A stretch of DNA of 64,000 nucleotides. Origin: Hydrogenophaga flava NBRC 102514. Lineage in GTDB: Bacteria; Pseudomonadota; Gammaproteobacteria; Burkholderiales; Burkholderiaceae_C. The notes under the pieces are model-generated. The model saw only the letters and a list, made by a program, of their open reading frames with translations, made no database searches and had not been told where the DNA came from. Positions 38,856 to 48,341 of this stretch are shown one piece after another (position 1 is the stretch's first letter; each line of letters opens with the position of its first letter). The position numbers and the translations under genes were made by a program. The stretch spans positions 1 through 64,000 of the forward strand of contig NZ_BCTF01000018.1 of assembly GCF_001571145.1 (NCBI RefSeq). The letters run 5' to 3'.

Positions 38856-41800
38856 ATGTCCTTGCCCGACTACGCCGAGCTGCTGTGCTGCTCCAACTTC
38901 AGCTTCCTGCGCGGCGCCAGCCACGCCGAGGAACTGGTGCTGCGCGCCCAGGCCATGGGCTACACCGCACTGGCCGTCACCGACGAGTGCTCCATGGCCG
39001 GCATCGCGCGGGCGCACGTGGCCGCGAAAAAGCACGGCCTGCCGCTCATCGTGGGCAGCCAGTTCCGCGTGCAGGCCGACGGTGGCCCCAGCGGTGACTT
39101 CACCCTGCTGCTGCTGGCCACGAATCTCAACGGTTATGGCAACCTCTGCGAGCTCATCACGCGGCTGCGGCGCTCGGCCGACAAGGGCACGTACCGCCTG
39201 CGGCTCGGCGATGTGAACCCCGAGACCCTGGCCGACTGTCTGGCCATCACCGTGCCGCCGCGCGGCGCCACACAAGAGCAGTGCAACGCCACCGCGCAAT
39301 GGTTGCTCGGCGCCTTCCTGGGGCGTTGCTGGCTGGGCGTGACGCAACTCGGCCGGCTGGATGACGCCATCCATCTGCACCGCCTGCGCGAGGCCGGCGC
39401 GCTCACGGCCGTGCCGCTGGTGGCGGTGGGCGACGTGCACATGCACGTGCGCTCGCGCAAGCCGCTGCAGGACGTGCTGACCGCCATCCGCATCGGCCGG
39501 CCACTCACGGCCTGCGGCTTTGCGCTCGCGTCCAACGCCGAACAGCACCTGCGCACCCGCGTGCGGCTGGCACAGAGCTTTCCGCCCGATCTGCTGGCCG
39601 AAACCCTGCACATTGCCGGCCGCTGCACGAAGTGGTCGCTGGACGAGCTGCGCTACCAGTACCCGGCCGAGGTGGTGCCCGAAGGCCGCACGCCGGCGCA
39701 GCACCTGCGCGACCTGACCGAAGCCGGCGCCGCCGCGCACTGGCCGGCGGGTGTGCCGGGCAAAGTGCGCGACCAGATCGAACACGAGCTCGCCCTCATC
39801 ACCGAACTGGGCTACGAGCACTACTTCCTCACCGTGCACGACATCGTGGCCTTCGCGCGCTCGCAGGGCATCCTCTGCCAGGGCCGCGGCTCGGCCGCCA
39901 ACAGCGCGGTCTGTTACTGCCTGGGCGTGACGGCAGTGGACCCGGCGCGGTCCTCACTGCTGTTCGAGCGCTTCCTCTCGAAGGAGCGCAACGAGCCGCC
40001 CGACATCGACGTGGACTTCGAACACGAGCGGCGCGAAGAGGTGATCCAGTACCTCTACCGCAAGTACGGGCGCGACCGCGCTGCGCTCACCGCCACCGTC
40101 ATCAGCTACCGCCCGCGCAGCACCGTGCGCGACGTGGGCAAGGCCCTGGGCTTTGACGAGGCCCTGCTGGAGCGGCTGGCGCGCGACCACCGCTGGTGGG
40201 ACGAAGACGGTCTGGCCGATGAGCGCCTGCGCGAGGCCGGGCTGGACCCGGACAGCCTGGCGGCGCGCCAGTTCGTCACCCTGGTCCAGCAGCTGCTGGG
40301 CTTCCCGCGCCACCTCTCGCAACACACCGGCGGCTTCGTGCTCACCAGCGGGCCGCTGACGCGGCTGGTGCCAATCGAGAACGCGTCCATGCCCGACCGC
40401 ACGGTGATCCAGTGGGACAAGGACGACCTGGACGCCATGGGCCTGCTCAAGGTTGACGTGCTGGCCCTGGGCATGCTCACGGCCATCCGCAAGTCGCTGG
40501 ACTTCATCGGCCAGCGGCGCGGCCGGCCCATGCCCATCCACACCATTCCCGACAAGGACGAAGCCACCTTCGACATGATCTGCGCCGCCGACACCGTGGG
40601 CGTGTTCCAGATCGAGAGCCGCGCGCAGATGGCCATGCTGCCGCGCCTGCGGCCGCGCACCTTTTACGACCTGGTGGTCGAGGTCGCGCTGGTGCGGCCC
40701 GGCCCCATCCAGGGCGGCGCGGTGCATCCGTACCTGCGGCGGCGCCAGGGCAAAGAGAAGGTCGATTACCCCAAGGGCCTGGAGGCCGCGCTGGAGCGCA
40801 CGCTGGGCGTGCCGGTGTTCCAGGAACAGTGCATGCAGATCGCCATGATCGCGGCCGACTTTACGCCCGGCGAGGCCGACGGCCTGCGCCGCGCCATGGG
40901 CGCGTGGCGGCGCACCGGCGGCCTGGGCGCCTACGAACACCGGCTGATCGACGGCATGACGCGCAACGGCTACCCGCTCGAATTTGCGCAGCGCGTGGTC
41001 GAACAGGTCAAGGGCTTTTCCAGCTACGGCTTTCCCGAAAGCCACGCGGTCAGCTTCGCGCTGCTGGTCTACGACAGCTGCTGGATCAAGCGCCACCACC
41101 CGGCCGAGTTCCTGGCCGCCATGCTCAACAGCCAGCCGCTGGGCTTCTACACCCCCAGCCAGCTGGTGCAGGACGCGCAACGCCACGGCGTGGTGGTGCG
41201 GCCGGTGGACGTGACCCACAGCGACTGGGATTGCACGCTCGAAGACATGCCCGCGCCCGACACGCCGGGCCAACCGGTGGTGCGGCTGGGGCTGCGGCTG
41301 GTGAGTGGCCTGTCGCAGGCGGAGGCCGAGCGCATCAGCGTATCCCGTCAGGAGCGACCGTTCAACTCCACCGAGGACATGGCCCTGCGCGCGCAACTCG
41401 ATCGCCAGACCCTGCAGCAGCTGGCCGCCGCCGACGCGCTGCAGAGCCTGGCCGGTCACCGCCGCCAGCAGGTCTGGGACGCGTCCGCACTGCAGGCCGC
41501 GCCCGCCATCCTGCGCCGCGCGCCGGTCAACGAAGCCACGCTGCAACTGACCGAAGCGCCCGAAGGCGAGGCCATCGTCTGGGACTACACGAGCACTGGC
41601 CTGACCCTGCGCCGCCACCCGCTGGCCCTGCTGCGGGAGCGACTCCAAAAGCGCCGCTTCATGACCGCCGAACAACTGAAAGCCGCGCCCGACGGCCGCC
41701 TGGTGCGCGCCTGCGGCATCGTCACCTGCCGCCAGCAGCCGGGCACTTCGCAAGGCGTGGTCTTCGTGACGCTGGAAGACGAAACTGGCACCGTGCAGGT

Positions 41801-41978
41801 CATCGTCTGGCGCGCGCTGCGCGAGCGCCAGCGCGCTGAACTGACCGGCTCACGCCTGCTGGCCGTGCACGGCGTCTGGCAGCGCGAAGGCGCCGTCTGC
41901 AACTTGATCGCCGGCCGGCTGGAAAACCTCAACCCGCTGCTGGGCCGGCTGGCGCCGGAGAGCCGGGATTTTCATTAG
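38856..41978 (+). CDS. dnaE2: Error-prone DNA polymerase DnaE2 (ImuC)
   Basis: A 1040-residue C-family polymerase, the catalytic partner of the ImuA/ImuB cassette. The N-terminal PHP domain starts 'YAELLCCSNFSFLRGASHAE'. The active-site acidic triad begins with 'PDIDVDFEHERREEV' near residue 384. The C-terminal OB domain ('RACGIVTCRQQPGTSQGVVF') is present. No polymerase beta-binding tail is obvious at the end ('PESRDFH'). The last 50 bases overlap the convergent Crp/Fnr gene. Confidence 0.95.
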   Translation: MSLPDYAELLCCSNFSFLRGASHAEELVLRAQAMGYTALAVTDECSMAGIARAHVAAKKHGLPLIVGSQFRVQADGGPSGDFTLLLLATNLNGYGNLCELITRLRRSADKGTYRLRLGDVNPETLADCLAITVPPRGATQEQCNATAQWLLGAFLGRCWLGVTQLGRLDDAIHLHRLREAGALTAVPLVAVGDVHMHVRSRKPLQDVLTAIRIGRPLTACGFALASNAEQHLRTRVRLAQSFPPDLLAETLHIAGRCTKWSLDELRYQYPAEVVPEGRTPAQHLRDLTEAGAAAHWPAGVPGKVRDQIEHELALITELGYEHYFLTVHDIVAFARSQGILCQGRGSAANSAVCYCLGVTAVDPARSSLLFERFLSKERNEPPDIDVDFEHERREEVIQYLYRKYGRDRAALTATVISYRPRSTVRDVGKALGFDEALLERLARDHRWWDEDGLADERLREAGLDPDSLAARQFVTLVQQLLGFPRHLSQHTGGFVLTSGPLTRLVPIENASMPDRTVIQWDKDDLDAMGLLKVDVLALGMLTAIRKSLDFIGQRRGRPMPIHTIPDKDEATFDMICAADTVGVFQIESRAQMAMLPRLRPRTFYDLVVEVALVRPGPIQGGAVHPYLRRRQGKEKVDYPKGLEAALERTLGVPVFQEQCMQIAMIAADFTPGEADGLRRAMGAWRRTGGLGAYEHRLIDGMTRNGYPLEFAQRVVEQVKGFSSYGFPESHAVSFALLVYDSCWIKRHHPAEFLAAMLNSQPLGFYTPSQLVQDAQRHGVVVRPVDVTHSDWDCTLEDMPAPDTPGQPVVRLGLRLVSGLSQAEAERISVSRQERPFNSTEDMALRAQLDRQTLQQLAAADALQSLAGHRRQQVWDASALQAAPAILRRAPVNEATLQLTEAPEGEAIVWDYTSTGLTLRRHPLALLRERLQKRRFMTAEQLKAAPDGRLVRACGIVTCRQQPGTSQGVVFVTLEDETGTVQVIVWRALRERQRAELTGSRLLAVHGVWQREGAVCNLIAGRLENLNPLLGRLAPESRDFH

Positions 41979-42648
41979 GGGCCAGCAGCTCGATCTCCCC
42001 ATAGTGCAGTCGCAGCCGCCCGCCGGCTTCCAGTGCCTTGAGGGCCTTGTTGATGCTCTGGCGGCTCACGCCCAGCATCTGGGCCAGCAGCTCCTGGGCC
42101 AGCCGGATGCGGCGCCGCGGTGCGTCGCGGCTGCCGTAGCCATGGGCCACCAGCTGCAGCCGGCGCCACACGCGTTCTTCCAGCGGCAGCTGGGCCAGCT
42201 CTTCCACCGCGATGAACAGCACGCGCAGCTTGCGGCAGGCCAGCCGGGCCAGTTCGCGCCACATCGCCGGGTGGGCGTCGAGCCAGGCCAGCAGCGCATC
42301 GCGCGGCACCACCAGCACCTGGGTGGGGCCGTCGGCCACCGCGTCGTGGGTGCGGGGGCGGCCGTCGATGAGCGAGATCTCGCCGAACCACTGGTAGGGC
42401 TCCAGATAGGCGAGCAGGGCGCTGTGGCCCTCGGCGTCGAGGGCGCCGATGCGCAGCGCGCCCGCCACCACGGCACACAGGCCGTCGGCCTCGCCGCCGC
42501 GCGCGAACAGCGACTCACCGGGTACCAGGTGGCGCATGCGGGCCTGGCGCAGCAGTTCGGCCTGCAGCGCCGGGTCGCAGGCGCTGAACCATTCGTCGCT
42601 GGCCAGTGCGGTGTGCAGGCCTGGCGGGGCCGGGGTGGACGGGGGCAT
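41929..42648 (-). CDS. Crp/Fnr-family transcriptional regulator
   Basis: A 239-residue regulator. The cyclic-nucleotide-like fold is residues ~20-140 ('EPYQWFGEISLIDGRPRTHD' is the ligand-binding loop), and the helix-turn-helix is 'LAQMLGVSRQSINKALKAL' near 195-213. There is no FNR-type cysteine cluster. The C-terminal tail is Pro/Ala/Gly-rich and is encoded opposite the end of dnaE2. The start at 42648 is 125 bases from the divergent Mpo1-like gene. A palindrome at 42695-42710 may be its own operator. Confidence 0.88.
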   Translation of the reverse strand: MPPSTPAPPGLHTALASDEWFSACDPALQAELLRQARMRHLVPGESLFARGGEADGLCAVVAGALRIGALDAEGHSALLAYLEPYQWFGEISLIDGRPRTHDAVADGPTQVLVVPRDALLAWLDAHPAMWRELARLACRKLRVLFIAVEELAQLPLEERVWRRLQLVAHGYGSRDAPRRRIRLAQELLAQMLGVSRQSINKALKALEAGGRLRLHYGEIELLAPNENPGSPAPAGPAAG

Positions 42649-42694
42649 GGCGGCTAGGGGTTTGCCCGCGTTGCGGCGCAGTGCCGGCGGGGTT

Positions 42695-42710
42695 TGTCGA
42701 AATTTTGACA
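42695..42710. promoter_or_regulatory. Candidate Crp/Fnr operator between divergent genes
   Basis: TGTCGAAATTTTGACA is a 16-base palindrome with 14 of 16 positions symmetric, 47 bases upstream of the regulator's start. Half-site TGTC resembles Crp-class sites. Autoregulation is inferred. Confidence 0.4.
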
Positions 42711-42773
42711 GACGCTTGGCCGCGCCGCCGCCATCCTTGCCGCTTTCCCGGCCGCCATCCCAAGGAGAGACGC

Positions 42774-43310
42774 ATGGAAACTGCCACCCGCCAGCTGATC
42801 GAGTACGCGCGCTACCACCGCGACCCGCGCAACATCGCGACCCACTTTGTCGGCATCCCGCTGATCGCCTTCGGCATCGCGGTGATGCTGGCGCGCGTGC
42901 CGCTGGGCGGGGCCGATGCCCTGCTGCCGGGCGCGCACTGGCTGGTCTGGGCGCTCACGGGCGTCTGGTACCTGCGACAGGGGAGATGGTCGCTGACGGT
43001 GCCCACCCTCGCGGTGCTGGGGGTGATGGTGGCGTTGGCCGATCCCCTCGGTGAGGCGGACATGGCCACCTGGCTCGCCGGGGGACTGGGCAGCTTCGTG
43101 GTCGGCTGGGTGTTCCAGGCGGTCGGGCACGTGTGGGAGGGCCGCAAGCCGGCCTTCTTCGACGACCTGCGCGGCCTGCTCGTGGGGCCGATGTTCGTGC
43201 TGGCCGAGCTCCTGATGGCGCTGGGGCTGCTGCGCGGGTTGCGCGAGACCATCGAGCAGGCCGCGGGCCCGGTGCGTCGCCGCGCCGCCCCGGTCGCTGG
43301 TGGCCAATGA
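42774..43310 (+). CDS. Mpo1-like membrane protein (DUF962)
   Basis: A 178-residue inner-membrane protein with about four membrane segments. The motif 'YARYHRDPRNIATHFVGIPL' (11-30) contains H15 and H24, two of the iron ligands of the Mpo1 family, whose yeast member is a fatty-acid alpha-dioxygenase acting on 2-hydroxy fatty acids. 'VGHVWEGRKPAF' supplies a further His. The activity in bacteria is not established. AAGGAG precedes the start. Its stop overlaps the panE-like start by four bases. Confidence 0.85.
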   Translation: METATRQLIEYARYHRDPRNIATHFVGIPLIAFGIAVMLARVPLGGADALLPGAHWLVWALTGVWYLRQGRWSLTVPTLAVLGVMVALADPLGEADMATWLAGGLGSFVVGWVFQAVGHVWEGRKPAFFDDLRGLLVGPMFVLAELLMALGLLRGLRETIEQAAGPVRRRAAPVAGGQ

Positions 43311-44314
43311 CCCAGCCGCCGCCGGGCAACGAAACCGCACCGGGACCGGTGCTGGTGATGGGCGCCGGGCTGGTGGGCAGCTACCTCGGTGGCCGTCTGC
43401 AGGCGGCCGGTGTGTCGGTGGGTTTTGTCGGTCGACCCGCAGTGCTCGACGAGCTGGCGACCCACGGGCTGCAGCTGACCGACCTCTCGGGCGGGCGCCA
43501 CGAGGTGCCTGCGTCGGCGCTGCAGCTGCACACGGACGTGCCGGCGGGTGTCCAGCCATCGCTGGTGCTGCTGTGTGTGAAGCGCCCCGCGCTGGTGTCG
43601 ACCCTGGGCCGACTTGCACAGATGCTGCCCCGGGGCACCCTGGTGCTGTGCTGCCAGAACGGGCTGTTCCCGCTCGCCGAGGCGATGAAGCTTGCACCGC
43701 AGCTGCGCCTGCTGCCGGCGATGGTGCCGTTCAATGTCATGCGGCGCGGCCCAGGTCATTTCCACCAGGGCTCGTCGGGGCAGTTGTCGGCACTGGCGTC
43801 GGCCCGTCTGGCGGGCTGGCGGCCGGTGTTTGAGCGCGCCGGGCTGCCGCTGACCCTGCACACCGACATGGTGCCGGTGCAGTGGGGCAAGCTGCTGCTC
43901 AACCTGAACAACCCGGTCAACGCGCTGTCCGGTCTGCCGCTGAAGGCACAGCTGCTGGACGCGGGCCACCGCCGCCGCTACGCCGATCTGGTGCAGGAGG
44001 CGCTGGGCCTGCTGCACCGGGCCCGCATCGAACCGCACCGCGTCACGCCCCTGCCCTGGAAGCGCTTCCTGCAGGTGCTTCGGCTGCCGTCGCCGCTGTT
44101 CCGGCTGGTGGCCTTTCGCATGCTGCGCATCGACGCGCACGCCCGATCGAGCATGGCCGAAGACCTGGCCGCGGGGCGATTCACCGAAATCGATGACCTG
44201 TGTGGCGAAGTGGTGCGGCTGGCGCACACGCTGGGCGCCCAGGCGCCCCTGAATGCGCAGATGGTGCAGGCGATCTCTGCGCTTTCACAGCGCCCCGACA
44301 AGACGAAAGAGTGA
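43307..44314 (+). CDS. panE: 2-Dehydropantoate 2-reductase family protein
   Basis: A 335-residue NADPH-dependent ketopantoate reductase-like enzyme. Residues ~16-30 hold 'VMGAGLVGSYLGGRL'. The likely catalytic Lys is in 'WGKLLLNLNNPVNAL' (about 194) and 'NFSRSSMAEDL' style motifs appear as 'HARSSMAEDLAAGR'. It makes pantoate for coenzyme A, or acts on a related keto acid; many genomes have several paralogues. Coupled to the DUF962 gene by an ATGA overlap and to the next gene by one base. Confidence 0.82.
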   Translation: MTQPPPGNETAPGPVLVMGAGLVGSYLGGRLQAAGVSVGFVGRPAVLDELATHGLQLTDLSGGRHEVPASALQLHTDVPAGVQPSLVLLCVKRPALVSTLGRLAQMLPRGTLVLCCQNGLFPLAEAMKLAPQLRLLPAMVPFNVMRRGPGHFHQGSSGQLSALASARLAGWRPVFERAGLPLTLHTDMVPVQWGKLLLNLNNPVNALSGLPLKAQLLDAGHRRRYADLVQEALGLLHRARIEPHRVTPLPWKRFLQVLRLPSPLFRLVAFRMLRIDAHARSSMAEDLAAGRFTEIDDLCGEVVRLAHTLGAQAPLNAQMVQAISALSQRPDKTKE

Positions 44315-44315
44315 C

Positions 44316-44949
44316 ATGACCCTGTGGAACGAGGCGCGCGCCGAGCGCCGGACCGATCTGATGACCACGGCACTGCTGGCCGCGCTGGCCCTGGCGCTGG
44401 TGTTCGGGGCGGCCGCCTGGACGCGGGACTGGCCGCTGTTTTCCCTGTCGCCGCCCGGCGGTGGCGCGGCCGACGTGTCGCTGGCGCAGCGGGAGGACCT
44501 GCACCGCACCTTCTTCACCATCTGGGCCTCGCTGCTGCTGGCCGCGCCCGCGCTGGCGGTGCTGCCGCTGGCCGGTTCTTCCGCCTTGGCCGCGCGGCTG
44601 TGGCGCATCACCTGGACCGCGTCGCTGCTGGTGTTTGCGGTGCACTTCTGGTGGGCGGTGGTCGAGCTGTTCGGCAACGACTGGTCGCGGGTGCTGAACA
44701 CGCCGCGGGTGAGTGCGCCGCGGCTGGACACGGTGTTCGCCGTCTGGTGGTGCGTGGACGTGGCGCTGGCCTGGACGGTGCGGCCCGACCGCCTCTGGGT
44801 GCGGCTGCAGCGGGCCGGCGTGCACCTGCTGGCCTTCGTGCTGTTCTTCATGGGCGCCGCGCGCGAGGGCGAGCTGCCGGTGTCGCGCGCGCTGGGCTGG
44901 GGCTTTGTGGCGGTCGTGGCTGCGGGACTGATCGCCTGGGGCCTGGGCT

Positions 44950-44975
<26 letters not shown>
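44316..44975 (+). CDS. Unknown six-span membrane protein
   Basis: I do not recognise this 219-residue protein. About six membrane helices (near residues 16-36, 65-88, 94-120, 138-158, 168-186, 195-215) and a short cytoplasmic Arg-rich end ('FRRRAAVR'). A 'TWTASLLVFAVHFWWAVVEL' helix has conserved-looking His and Trp residues. It starts two bases after the panE-like stop, so the three genes form one unit. Its 3' end overlaps the convergent EVE gene by 26 bases. Function unknown; transport or lipid chemistry are both possible. Confidence 0.75.
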
Positions 44976-45420
<445 letters not shown>

Positions 45421-45493
45421 GGCGCGATGGTAGCCCGGGGTATCGCGCGGCGGACGCGGTCTGCAAGTGAATCGCGGTAGCCTCGGGGGCTTC

Positions 45494-46693
45494 ATGACCG
45501 CACCCACCACCCCCACCGCTCCCCACGGCCTGCTGATCGCCAACCTGCTGGCGCAGCTCGCCTTCGGCCTGCTGGCCATGACCATCTGCCTGCCGTCGAT
45601 GCAGGAATGGGGAGCGATCTTCGGCTCCAGCCAGGCGGCGGTGCAGCTGACCTTCAGCGGCTACGTCGTCACCTACGGTTCACTCCAGCTGGTCTATGGG
45701 CCGCTGTCGGACCGGCAGGGCCGCAAGCGCATCCTGATGATCGGCCTGGCCATCGCCTTCGCCGGCTCGGTGATGGCGGTTTTCGCACCCGACCTGCCGA
45801 CCCTGGTGCTGGCGCGCGTGCTGCAGGGCGCGGGCAGCGCCGCCTGCATGGTGATCGGCCGCGCGCTGGTGCAGGACCTGTTCGCCGGGCCCGAGCGCAC
45901 GCGCGTGATGGCCTATGTGGGCATGGCGATGGGTCTGTGCCCGCCGCTGGCCACCATCATCGGCGGCCAGCTGCATGTGCGCCTGGGCTGGCAGTCCAAC
46001 TTTGTCGTCATGGCGGTGCTGGCGGTGCTGCTGTTCGTGGCGGCCTGGCGCGGTCTGCCCGAGCACCAGAGCGCCACCGGCGTGCAGCCACACTGGCTCA
46101 AGGCCATGCTCTCGTCCTACGCGCAGCTGGCGCGCGAGCCCTCGTTCGGCCTGCACGTGCTGCTGCTGGCCATGACCACCGCCACCTTCTACGCCTTCCT
46201 CGGCGGGGCGCCCATCGTGCTGGGCAGCTATGGCGTCAAGCCCGACGGCATCGGCTTCTACATCATGGCGATCCCGGGCTCCTACATCGTGGGCAACTAC
46301 CTGACCACGCACCTCTCGCACCGCATCAGCGAACGCCGCATCATGCGGCTCGGGCAGGTGCTCACGGTCGGTGGCGTGGCGCTGATGCTGCTGCTCGCGC
46401 TGGCGGGCCTGAACACCCCGCTGGCGTTTGCGCTGCCGCTGGTGCTGCTGGGCATTGGCCACGGGCTGCTGGTGCCGCCCGCGCTGGCGGGCACGGTGGG
46501 GCTGCTGCCGGCGCTGGCCGGGTCGGCTGCCGCCGTGGCTGGCCTGGCGCAGCAGCTGATGGGCGCGGTCGGCGGTTTTGCCGTCGGCCTGTTCCACCAC
46601 GAGGGCGCGGTCAACCTGGGTTGGCTGATGCTGGGCCTGGCGCTGTGCGGAGCCGCCGCGCAGTGGATGCTGCACCGGGGTGCGAAGCCGTGA
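45494..46693 (+). CDS. Bcr/CflA-type multidrug exporter (MFS)
   Basis: A 399-residue inner-membrane transporter with 12 predicted helices. The A-motif 'GPLSDRQGRKRIL' is near residue 65 and 'RVLQGAGSAACMVIGRALVQ' near residue 108, typical of the drug:H+ antiporter (DHA1) Bcr/CflA group. The substrate is unknown. The ATG at 45494 is preferred over upstream in-frame starts because of the GGGGG stretch. Its stop overlaps the start of the lipoprotein gene (GTGA). Confidence 0.88.
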   Translation: MTAPTTPTAPHGLLIANLLAQLAFGLLAMTICLPSMQEWGAIFGSSQAAVQLTFSGYVVTYGSLQLVYGPLSDRQGRKRILMIGLAIAFAGSVMAVFAPDLPTLVLARVLQGAGSAACMVIGRALVQDLFAGPERTRVMAYVGMAMGLCPPLATIIGGQLHVRLGWQSNFVVMAVLAVLLFVAAWRGLPEHQSATGVQPHWLKAMLSSYAQLAREPSFGLHVLLLAMTTATFYAFLGGAPIVLGSYGVKPDGIGFYIMAIPGSYIVGNYLTTHLSHRISERRIMRLGQVLTVGGVALMLLLALAGLNTPLAFALPLVLLGIGHGLLVPPALAGTVGLLPALAGSAAAVAGLAQQLMGAVGGFAVGLFHHEGAVNLGWLMLGLALCGAAAQWMLHRGAKP

Positions 46694-47487
46694 ACCCCGG
46701 CGCCCGCGCCGTCGCGCGCCGACTGGCCGCCGCGGCCTTGGCGCTCGCCCTGGCGGCTGGGCTCAGCGGCTGCAGCCTGCTGGTGCGCGAGCCGCGGGTG
46801 CCGATGGAGGCACTGTCCCTGCCGCGCGCCGCGGACGCACGCAGCCCGACGCTGATCGTGTTCATGCCGGGCGCGCAGGAGGTGCCGCAGGACATCGTGC
46901 GCGAAGGCTTCGTCGATCAGGTGCGTGCGCGCGGCATCGACGCCGACGTGGTCGTGGCCGACGCGCACCTGGGCTATTTCTACGGCGGCGTGTTCGAGCA
47001 GCGCTTGCGCGAGGACGTGATCCAGCCGGCGCGCGCGCAGGGCTACCGCTCGGTCTGGCTGGCCGGCATCTCGCTGGGCGGCTTCGGCGCGTTGCGCTAT
47101 GCGCGCGCCCACCCGGACGAGGTGGACGGCGTCATCGCGCTCGCGCCCTACCTGGCGCCGCGGCTGGACCTGCAGGCGGTGTGGCAGGCCGGGGGGCTGG
47201 CGAGCTGGCGGCCGGAGCGGCCACCCGGGCCGCGGGAGCATGAGCGTGCGCTGCTGCTCTGGCTGCAGGGGTATGGCGATCCGGCGCAGCGGCGGCCACC
47301 CCTGTTCATTGGTCATGGCGAGGACGACCGGCTCAAGCCCTTCGGGCCGCTGATGGCCGGCCTCCTGCCCCCCGTGCACCTGCTGTCGGCGCCGGGCGGC
47401 CACGACTGGGCGCCCTGGAAGGCAATGTGGGCCGACGCGCTGGACCGCGCGCCGCTGCCGCGTGCCAGCGGCGCCGGTTTGCGCTAG
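46690..47487 (+). CDS. Exported alpha/beta-hydrolase-like lipoprotein
   Basis: A 265-residue protein. A long signal peptide ends in the lipobox 'LSGC' near residue 29, so it should be a lipoprotein. The rest is an alpha/beta-hydrolase core with 'LAGISLGGFGALRYA' carrying the nucleophile elbow GISLGG, and a late 'GGHDWAPWK' with the catalytic His. The Asp is likely in 'FIGHGEDDRLK'. Substrate unknown; esterase-like. The GTG start overlaps the exporter stop. Conserved features are clear, but the specific family is not. Confidence 0.78.
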   Translation: MNPGARAVARRLAAAALALALAAGLSGCSLLVREPRVPMEALSLPRAADARSPTLIVFMPGAQEVPQDIVREGFVDQVRARGIDADVVVADAHLGYFYGGVFEQRLREDVIQPARAQGYRSVWLAGISLGGFGALRYARAHPDEVDGVIALAPYLAPRLDLQAVWQAGGLASWRPERPPGPREHERALLLWLQGYGDPAQRRPPLFIGHGEDDRLKPFGPLMAGLLPPVHLLSAPGGHDWAPWKAMWADALDRAPLPRASGAGLR

Positions 47488-47519
47488 CCTGCGGGCTTCG
47501 ACCGCTGCGGGAGCCCGCC

Positions 47520-48275
47520 ATGGACCTGACCGCTTTCGTTTTTCTCGCCCCCTTCGTGTTCGTGGCCTTGGTGCTGTGGGTGGCCACGCGCACTGCGCGC
47601 CGGTACCGCGAACAGGCACAGGGCCAGCTGGCCGCCGACGCCGCTGCGCGCGGCTGGACCTTCGAGAGCAGCACCGAAGGGCTGTTCGACCTGCACCGCT
47701 GGTCTGGCCAGACCGAGGGCCACCATTGGACGGCCGAATACCGCCGGGGCCGTCACCGCAAGAGTTCGGGCCACACACGCACCCACCGGCTGCGCTGGTG
47801 GACCGATGGTTTTGGCGGACCGTCCACGCCCATCCTGCTGATCGGTGTGCCGCGCGGCAAGGAGCTGCCCGCACTCCAGCTGGCCGAGGGCGACGGCCTG
47901 CTGGCGACCATGGCCCAGAAAGCCGCGGGCTTCGCCCTCGACAAGGCCCTGGACGTGCACTTCGGTGAGGAAGCGGGGCGGCAGATCGACGCGCGCGGGC
48001 TGCGCATGGTCGAGGGTGCCGGTTTGCCGGGCTTCCTGCCGATGGCGGTGGATGTCGCCCAGGCCCGTTTCTGGTGCGACCAGCCGGCCCACCGCCAGGC
48101 CTTGCAGACCCAGGTGGGCGACGCGGCCAGCGCCTTTTCCAGTGAGCAGGACCGGCCCTGGGTGCTGCTGCTGGGCCGGCGCCTCACCCTGGCGCAGTCG
48201 GTGCCGGTGCGCAGCACCGCCGATCTGGAGCGCCTGGTCCGCGCCGGGGTGGTGCTGGCCGAGGCGTTCCGGTGA
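47520..48275 (+). CDS. Unknown single-span membrane protein
   Basis: I do not recognise this 251-residue protein. One N-terminal membrane helix (residues ~4-24) is followed by a soluble domain with a basic 'RRGRHRKSSGHTRTHRLRWW' stretch and 'LLIGVPRGKELPALQLAEGD'. It is 32 bases after the lipoprotein gene and upstream of DUF2889, on the same strand. A peripheral cytoplasmic or periplasmic role is possible. No catalytic motif is evident. Confidence 0.7.
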   Translation: MDLTAFVFLAPFVFVALVLWVATRTARRYREQAQGQLAADAAARGWTFESSTEGLFDLHRWSGQTEGHHWTAEYRRGRHRKSSGHTRTHRLRWWTDGFGGPSTPILLIGVPRGKELPALQLAEGDGLLATMAQKAAGFALDKALDVHFGEEAGRQIDARGLRMVEGAGLPGFLPMAVDVAQARFWCDQPAHRQALQTQVGDAASAFSSEQDRPWVLLLGRRLTLAQSVPVRSTADLERLVRAGVVLAEAFR

Positions 48276-48341
48276 CAGCGCCGCGGCCGCCATCGCGGAA
48301 AATCGGGGCTGTCCGAACCTGAACCGCGATCGAGGCCGCCC

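Noticed and set aside
45607-47487. A long frame beginning inside the MFS gene and ending with the lipoprotein
   Set aside because: The MFS gene is in another frame and has 12 helices; the lipoprotein gene starts at the GTG overlapping its stop.
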